DNA of 64,000 nucleotides from Erysipelotrichaceae bacterium (lineage in GTDB: Bacteria; Bacillota_I; Bacilli_A; Erysipelotrichales; Erysipelotrichaceae). Shown here one piece after another: positions 58,184-64,000 of this stretch. Both the position numbers and the translations under genes were made by a program. Each line of letters starts with the position of its first letter. The first letter of the stretch is position 1. The notes under the pieces are model-generated. The model had not been told where the DNA came from, did not search any database, and saw nothing but the letters and a program-made list of their open reading frames with translations. The DNA lies in assembly GCA_012523895.1 (NCBI GenBank), contig JAAYSZ010000036.1, forward strand, positions 1-64,000. Reading direction: 5' to 3'.

Positions 58184-59461
58184 GTGATGTGTTTGTCTAA
58201 AGAAATTATCATTACTCTTGGATTATTATTATTTGCTATGGTAATGTTTTTTACTGAAATAATTCCTGTTTGGACAACTTCAATTATTGTTTTGTTAGTA
58301 TTTATCGTAACTGGTGTTTTAGCTCCTAGAGATGCTTTCTCAGGATTTATAGATTCAAGTGTATTACTATTTATGGCTGTTTTTATAATTGGAGATGCAA
58401 TATTTCGTACAGGACTTGCTAAAAAAATTGGAGATAAAGTTACTCATTACGCTAAAACAGAAAGACAAACTATTGTTTTAACTATGATTTCATCAGGAAT
58501 ATTATCGAGCTTTTTATCAAATACTGGTACTGCAGCTATTTTTATACCTATAATTGTTGGAATTTCAAAAAGTTCAGGATATTCTAGTTCTAGATTATTA
58601 ATGCCTTTAGTAGCTTCTTTAGCAATGGGAGGTAGTTTATCATTATTAGGTTCGCCACCAAATATTATTGCTTCTTCAACTTTAGAGCATGCTGGTTATG
58701 AATCGTTTGCTATATTTGAATTTACTCCTATTGCATTGCCTATATTTATTGTAGGAACAATATTTTATGGATTAGTTGGTTATAAACTTTTACCAGATAA
58801 TAAACCACAAAATAATAATACAACTTTTGATGAAGAATATAATTTTGAAAATGTACCTATATGGAAAATGTATTTGTCTATAATAGTTCTTATATTTACT
58901 GTTTTAGCAATGGTTTTTGAAGATAAAATAGGAATTCCATTTTATGTATCAGCATGGATTGGAGCTGTATTTTTAGTTGTTACAAATACTATTTCAAGTA
59001 TAGATGCAATTAAATCAATTGATATGTCTACTATACTTCTTTTTGTAGGAACATTATCTATTGGACAAGCATTACAAGAAACAGGTGCTGGATCTTTAAT
59101 AGCACGTACAGTATTATCCTTTGCGGGTTCAAGTCCAACAGTTTTATTAGCTATGATATTGCTTATTTGTATAGTTCTTACAAATTTTATGTCTAATACA
59201 GCTTGTGCAGCATTAATGTCAGGAATAGGCATATCTATAGCAACAGAAATTGGTGCTGATCCTAGAGCCATATTAATGGCAATTGTAATTGGCTGTTCGT
59301 GCTCATATGCTACTCCTATTGGATCTACACCAAATACAATGATTTACAATATTGGTGGATATAAGTTTTCTGACTATACAAAATTTGGACTTCCTTTAAT
59401 TCTTATTAATTTTATTATTTCTATGATATTATTACCGATATTATTTCCTTTTTTTCCATAA
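58184..59461 (+). CDS. SLC13/ArsB-like permease, tandem paralogue
   Basis: Closely similar in sequence to 56786-58060 throughout. GTG 58184, ATG 58187 or TTG 58193 possible as start; SD AAAGGTAGG favours 58193. Confidence 0.85.
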   Translation: MMCLSKEIIITLGLLLFAMVMFFTEIIPVWTTSIIVLLVFIVTGVLAPRDAFSGFIDSSVLLFMAVFIIGDAIFRTGLAKKIGDKVTHYAKTERQTIVLTMISSGILSSFLSNTGTAAIFIPIIVGISKSSGYSSSRLLMPLVASLAMGGSLSLLGSPPNIIASSTLEHAGYESFAIFEFTPIALPIFIVGTIFYGLVGYKLLPDNKPQNNNTTFDEEYNFENVPIWKMYLSIIVLIFTVLAMVFEDKIGIPFYVSAWIGAVFLVVTNTISSIDAIKSIDMSTILLFVGTLSIGQALQETGAGSLIARTVLSFAGSSPTVLLAMILLICIVLTNFMSNTACAALMSGIGISIATEIGADPRAILMAIVIGCSCSYATPIGSTPNTMIYNIGGYKFSDYTKFGLPLILINFIISMILLPILFPFFP

Positions 59462-59479
59462 ATAACAAATTTAAATTAA

Positions 59480-59510
59480 TAGCTAAATATTATATGGTTT
59501 AGCTATTTTT
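59480..59510 (+). terminator. Intrinsic terminator
   Basis: TAGCTAAA-TATTATATGG-TTTAGCTA-TTTTT. Confidence 0.65.
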
Positions 59511-59588
59511 ATAATTAGATAATCACTAAATCATACCTATTAACAAAATATGGCTTTTCATGGTAGAATATTACAAGTGGAGGAATAT

Positions 59589-59960
59589 ATGAATCGTCAT
59601 AAAATACGTGAAAATTCAATGATTTGTGTATACCAAAATTTACTTACTGGTAAAGATATTAATAAATGTATAGAAGAAACATTTGCAACTAATGAAATTG
59701 ATGATTTTGCAAAAATATTAGTTTTTGGAAGTTTAGAAAACAAAGAAAGATACATTGGATATATTAATCAAGTAATGGAGGATTATACTTTTAATCGTTT
59801 GGGATATATAGAACAAGCAATTTTATTAATGGGTTGTAGTGAATTTGATAATCAAACCGCATATGCTTCAGTAATAATTGATGAAGCTATTATTTTAGCA
59901 AAAAGATATTGCGATAAGGACGCTTATAAACTTATAAATAGCGTATTAGATAAACTATGA
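59589..59960 (+). CDS. nusB: Transcription antitermination protein NusB
   Basis: NusB-like (REN..., FNRLGYIEQAILLMG...VIIDEAIILAKRYCDKDAYKLINSVLDKL); SD GGAGGAA before ATG 59589. Confidence 0.85.
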   Translation: MNRHKIRENSMICVYQNLLTGKDINKCIEETFATNEIDDFAKILVFGSLENKERYIGYINQVMEDYTFNRLGYIEQAILLMGCSEFDNQTAYASVIIDEAIILAKRYCDKDAYKLINSVLDKL

Positions 59961-61291
59961 GCAAAGGCATTATAAAAATTAGTGAACTTGTAAATTATAT
60001 AAAAAATAGATTAGATTCCGATATATATTTACAAAATATTGTTGTTCAAGGAGAAATAAGCAATTTCATAAACCATAGAAGTGGTCATTGGTATTTTACT
60101 TTAAAAGATGATAAAGCAAGAATGAGTTGCGTTATGTTTAAAAGCAACGCTTCAAAAATAAAGTTTATACCAAAAGATGGTGATAAAGTATTAATTAAAT
60201 GTAATACATCTTTATTTCTTGCTTCTGGTCAATTACAACTTTATGTAACTAATATAAAGATTGATGGTTTAGGAGATTTATATTTACAATTTGAAGAATT
60301 AAAAAACAAATTAAATAATGAAGGTTTATTTGATATTAAATATAAAAAGGACATTCCTAAATATCCTAAAATTATCGGCTTAATTACTGGTAGAAGTACA
60401 GCTGCTAGAGAAGATGTTATTACAACTATATCTCGAAGATGGCCAATAGCGACTATAAAAGAAATACCTGTACTTGTACAAGGAGAAGGATCTAGTGAAC
60501 AGTTAATTAATGCAATTAAACAAATTGATGAAATTAAAGTTGATGTTGTATTAATTGTTAGAGGAGGGGGATCTATTGAAGATTTATGGTCTTTCAATAA
60601 TGAAACTCTCGCTAGAGAAATATTTAAAATGAAAACACCTATTATTAGTGGTGTTGGACATGAAATTGATGTAACAATAGTTGATTATGTAGTAGATAAA
60701 AGAGCTGCTACTCCTACTGCAGCTGCTGAACTTGCTACTCCTAATATTCATGAAGTAAAAGCTAATATTAATAATTTAAAAGATAGAATAATTACATCTA
60801 TGAAAAATAACATAGATAATAATAAAATGTTATTAAATAAATTTAAAAGTTCATATGTGTTTACTAATCCAATAAAACTATATGAACAAAGACAACTTCA
60901 ACTTGATTTGTTAAGTAGACAATTATTTTTAATACATCCAATATTAGAAAAGAAAAAGTCTGAATTATCAATTATCACTAATGAATTTAAGAATATTATA
61001 TTTGATATGATTAATCAATACGATAAAAAGATTAAAATATCTGAAAATAGTATTAAAACATCTATTTCTCATAGTATTAAACTAAAAAATGAAAAAGTAT
61101 TAAAACATATCCAATTATTAGATGCATATTCACCTTTAAAAGTAATGCAAAGAGGATATTCTGTAACATTTAAAGATGATAAAGTTATCAACAGTGTAAA
61201 AAATATAGAAGTCAACGATGATTTAAACATAATACTTAATGATGGAGAAATTAATGTTAATGTAAGGAAGGTAAAATATGGAAGAAAATAA
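59957..61291 (+). CDS. xseA: Exodeoxyribonuclease VII large subunit
   Basis: VVQGEISNFINHRSGHWYFTLKDDKARMSCVMFK; GLITGRSTAAREDVI; RGGGSIEDLWSFNNE. Confidence 0.96.
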   Translation: MSKGIIKISELVNYIKNRLDSDIYLQNIVVQGEISNFINHRSGHWYFTLKDDKARMSCVMFKSNASKIKFIPKDGDKVLIKCNTSLFLASGQLQLYVTNIKIDGLGDLYLQFEELKNKLNNEGLFDIKYKKDIPKYPKIIGLITGRSTAAREDVITTISRRWPIATIKEIPVLVQGEGSSEQLINAIKQIDEIKVDVVLIVRGGGSIEDLWSFNNETLAREIFKMKTPIISGVGHEIDVTIVDYVVDKRAATPTAAAELATPNIHEVKANINNLKDRIITSMKNNIDNNKMLLNKFKSSYVFTNPIKLYEQRQLQLDLLSRQLFLIHPILEKKKSELSIITNEFKNIIFDMINQYDKKIKISENSIKTSISHSIKLKNEKVLKHIQLLDAYSPLKVMQRGYSVTFKDDKVINSVKNIEVNDDLNIILNDGEINVNVRKVKYGRK

Positions 61292-61466
61292 AACATTTGA
61301 ACAAGCAATGGCAAGATTAGAAGAAATAGTTTCATTATTAGAAAAAAATGAAGAATCACTAGATGAAACCATTAAGCTTTTTGAAGAAGGTTTAAAACTT
61401 GCAAAAGAATGTGATAAGCAATTAAAAGATTTTCAATTAAAAGTAGAGGAAGTTATTAATGAATAA
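61278..61466 (+). CDS. xseB: Exodeoxyribonuclease VII small subunit
   Basis: TFEQAMARLEEIVSLLEKNEESLDETIKLFEEGLKL. Confidence 0.95.
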   Translation: MEENKTFEQAMARLEEIVSLLEKNEESLDETIKLFEEGLKLAKECDKQLKDFQLKVEEVINE

Positions 61467-62295
61467 TTTTGAAGAAAAATTAATTTCTAAATTAGATTAT
61501 CTTAAAGATAGTACTGTAAAAGATGCAATGATCTATGCATTAAGTGGAAAAGGTAAAAGAGTAAGACCAAGACTTCTTTATGATGCTTTAAAAGGGTTTA
61601 ACTGTGATTTTAATGTTGATAATATAGCTGTTGCGATTGAAATGATACATACATATTCTTTAGTACATGATGATTTACCTGCAATGGATGATGATATTTT
61701 AAGAAGAGGTAGAAACACTTGTCATATTCAATTTGATGAAGCTATTGCAATTCTTGCTGGAGACGCTTTATTAACTGAAGCATTTAATTTGGTTTCTAGA
61801 GCTAATTTAAAAAGTGAAAAACTGGTTAAAATAGTTAGATTAATGGCTGATTTTAGCGGAGCTAATGGAATGATATATGGACAAGAAATAGACATTAAAT
61901 CTGAAGGTAAAGATTCAGATTTTGAAACCTTAAAAACAATCCATAAATATAAAACAGGAGCATTAATATCTTTACCATTACAAATTGCTTGTGTAGTTAG
62001 TAAAAATGATGAGTTAATTCCTAAATTTAAACAAATAGGATATAAATTAGGTTTAGCTTTTCAGATTCAAGATGATATATTAGATGTTACTTTTACAAGT
62101 GAAGAATTAGGTAAAAGTAACAGTGATTTAGAAAATCAAAAAGCAACAAGTGTTAGTGTTTTAGGTTTAGAAAAAGCCACAAAATTGATGGAAGATTTAT
62201 ATAGTGATATTAAATCAGAGCTTGAAAACATTGATGGTTTTAATCCTGATTTATTACTTAAATTAATAGATGAATTGACAGAAAGAAGAAAGTAG
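61459..62295 (+). CDS. ispA: Polyprenyl (farnesyl) diphosphate synthase
   Basis: GKGKRVRPRLL, DDLPAMDDDILRRG, FQIQDDILD. Confidence 0.93.
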   Translation: MNNFEEKLISKLDYLKDSTVKDAMIYALSGKGKRVRPRLLYDALKGFNCDFNVDNIAVAIEMIHTYSLVHDDLPAMDDDILRRGRNTCHIQFDEAIAILAGDALLTEAFNLVSRANLKSEKLVKIVRLMADFSGANGMIYGQEIDIKSEGKDSDFETLKTIHKYKTGALISLPLQIACVVSKNDELIPKFKQIGYKLGLAFQIQDDILDVTFTSEELGKSNSDLENQKATSVSVLGLEKATKLMEDLYSDIKSELENIDGFNPDLLLKLIDELTERRK

Positions 62296-62303
62296 GTTTT
62301 TTA

Positions 62304-64000
62304 GTGGATATTAAATTGATTAAAAATCCTAAATTTTTAAAAGAGGCTTCTGTAAAAGAATGCCAAGTTTTAGGAGAACAAATACGCGAATTTTTAATAA
62401 ATTCAATTTCTAAGACTGGAGGTCACCTTGCAAGCAATTTAGGTGTTGTTGAGCTTACAATTGCCTTACACAAGGCTTTTAATAGTCCAGAAGATAAAAT
62501 ATTTTTTGATGTAGGACATCAGTGTTATACGCATAAAATTTTAACAGGAAGAGCTAATGAATTTAATAAGCTTAGACAATACAACGGTTTAAGTGGATAT
62601 CAAAAATTTGAAGAAAGTGAACACGATGTTTGGGAAGCAGGACATAGTTCCACTTCATTAAGCGCTGCATTAGGTATGGCTATTGCTAGAGATTTAAATA
62701 ATGAAAAATATCATGTTGTTCCTATAATAGGAGATGGAGCACTTGGTAGTGGGATGGCATTAGAAGCACTTAATAATATAGGTAGTGAAAAAAGAAATAT
62801 GATTATTGTTTTTAATGATAATAATATGTCTATTTCTAATAATGTTGGAGCTATGACTAAAGGTTTTGCAAGATTAAGAACAGAAAAAAGATATAATTCT
62901 TTAAAACAAGAAATGAAAACTGCATTGAATAAAACTGATGTTGGTAAAAATGTTTTAAATGGACTTAGAGGAATTAGAAACATTGTAAAAGAACAAGTTG
63001 TTGATGCAGGAATCTTTGGAGAATTTGATATTGACTATTTAGGACCTGTTGATGGTCATAATATTCGTGATTTAATTAATGCATTTGAAGTAGCTAAAAA
63101 TCATGAAGGTCCTATTGTAATTCATGTGCTAACTAAAAAGGGTAAGGGTTATAAATTTTGTGAAGAAGATAGTGTAGGAAAATGGCATGGAGTAGGACCA
63201 TTTAATATAGCTACAGGAAAACCTTTAGTTGGTAATGAAGGAAAACTTATATCATGGTCACAAGTTATTAGTGATGCTTTATATGAACTTGCAAAAGAAG
63301 ATGAAGATATTCTTGTACTTACTCCTGCAATGATTGCTGGAAGTAAATTAGAAAAGTTTTTTGCAAAATATCCTGAAAGAAGTTTTGATTGTGGTATTGC
63401 TGAAGAGCATGCTGTTACATTAAGTGCTGCTCTAGCACTTTCAAATAAAAAGCCGTTTTTATCAATTTATAGTTCATTTTTACAAAGAGGATATGATCAA
63501 TTAAATCATGATGTTTGTAGAATGAATTTACCAGTTGTATTTGGTATTGATAGAGCAGGAATAGTTGGTGAAGATGGAGATACTCATCATGGTGTCTTTG
63601 ATATTTCATTTATGAGAAGTTTACCTAATATTATTATGTCTCAACCAAAAGATGCTAAAGAAGCAAATAATCTTCTATATACTGCATTTAATCAAAAACA
63701 GCCTTTTTCAATTAGAATACCAAGAGGTTCTACTGAATCAAACAATGATAAATTTGAGAAAATTGAAATAGGTAGTTGGTCAATATTTAACGATAAAGAA
63801 TATAACAAGGTAGTTGTTTTAACTTATGGTCCTGATGTTGATAAAATATTAAATAAAATATTAGTTAATAATTTGCCTATAACTGTAGTAAATTGTAGAT
63901 TTTTTAAACCTTTAGATAATAATATGCTTGAATATATATCAAATAAAAAATTAAAAACCATTATTTATGAAACTGATATTTTAATTGGTGGTTTAGGCAG
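62304..64000 (+). CDS. dxs: 1-deoxy-D-xylulose-5-phosphate synthase, partial (continues beyond window)
   Basis: GTG start 62304; MDIKLIKNPKFLKEASVKECQVLGEQIREFL...SKTGGHLASNLGVVELTIALHKAF, FDVGHQCYTHKILTGR, IGDGALGSGMALEALN. Confidence 0.94.
   Translation, partial: MDIKLIKNPKFLKEASVKECQVLGEQIREFLINSISKTGGHLASNLGVVELTIALHKAFNSPEDKIFFDVGHQCYTHKILTGRANEFNKLRQYNGLSGYQKFEESEHDVWEAGHSSTSLSAALGMAIARDLNNEKYHVVPIIGDGALGSGMALEALNNIGSEKRNMIIVFNDNNMSISNNVGAMTKGFARLRTEKRYNSLKQEMKTALNKTDVGKNVLNGLRGIRNIVKEQVVDAGIFGEFDIDYLGPVDGHNIRDLINAFEVAKNHEGPIVIHVLTKKGKGYKFCEEDSVGKWHGVGPFNIATGKPLVGNEGKLISWSQVISDALYELAKEDEDILVLTPAMIAGSKLEKFFAKYPERSFDCGIAEEHAVTLSAALALSNKKPFLSIYSSFLQRGYDQLNHDVCRMNLPVVFGIDRAGIVGEDGDTHHGVFDISFMRSLPNIIMSQPKDAKEANNLLYTAFNQKQPFSIRIPRGSTESNNDKFEKIEIGSWSIFNDKEYNKVVVLTYGPDVDKILNKILVNNLPITVVNCRFFKPLDNNMLEYISNKKLKTIIYETDILIGGLG

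Noticed and set aside
1-64000. Genome-wide UGA=Trp recoding suggested by the nusA TGA
   Set aside because: Many intact genes end at TGA at the expected C-terminus and Trp positions in conserved proteins use TGG.
1-64000. CRISPR arrays, rRNA or tRNA genes
   Set aside because: I did not see direct-repeat/spacer arrays, rRNA or cloverleaf tRNA sequences; a tRNAscan/CRISPR search would be needed to exclude short ones.

Overview
This is a low-GC, gene-dense Firmicutes/Tenericutes-like chromosomal window. TGA is used as a normal stop in many genes and TGG encodes Trp. Most of it is housekeeping: rnhC (partial), cvpA, mutS2, uvrC, the rimP-nusA-ylxR-ylxQ-infB-rbfA operon, truB-ribF, tig-lon-ysxC, valS, ppdK, proS, guaB, nusB-xseAB-ispA-dxs (partial). 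Accessory or regulatory features that stand out: (1) nusA has an in-frame TGA followed by 64 further sense codons that fill the gap to ylxR; (2) a very compact type VIIb secretion-like locus has two WXG100 proteins, an SLH/Big2-like lipoprotein, an FHA-containing EssC with apparently degenerate D2/D3 ATPase sites and a YukD-like protein, with no recognisable EsaA/EssA/EssB; (3) a lysine-riboswitch-controlled amino-acid ABC operon has a radical SAM/SPASM-like gene as its terminal, translationally coupled member; (4) a CIRCE operator with an embedded -35 box precedes an uncharacterised gene plus tig and lon; (5) an NAD(P)H-linked [FeFe]-hydrogenase operon has its HndA and HndB subunits split by a putative H2/redox signalling module (two DRTGG proteins, two HATPase proteins, a PHP protein and a HydS-like Fe-S protein); (6) a valine T-box precedes valS; (7) an apparently intact IS3-family element; (8) tandem SLC13-like transporters; (9) a 12-bp perfect palindrome overlaps the ppdK promoter. 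All assignments come from reading the sequence and translations; no database searches were run.
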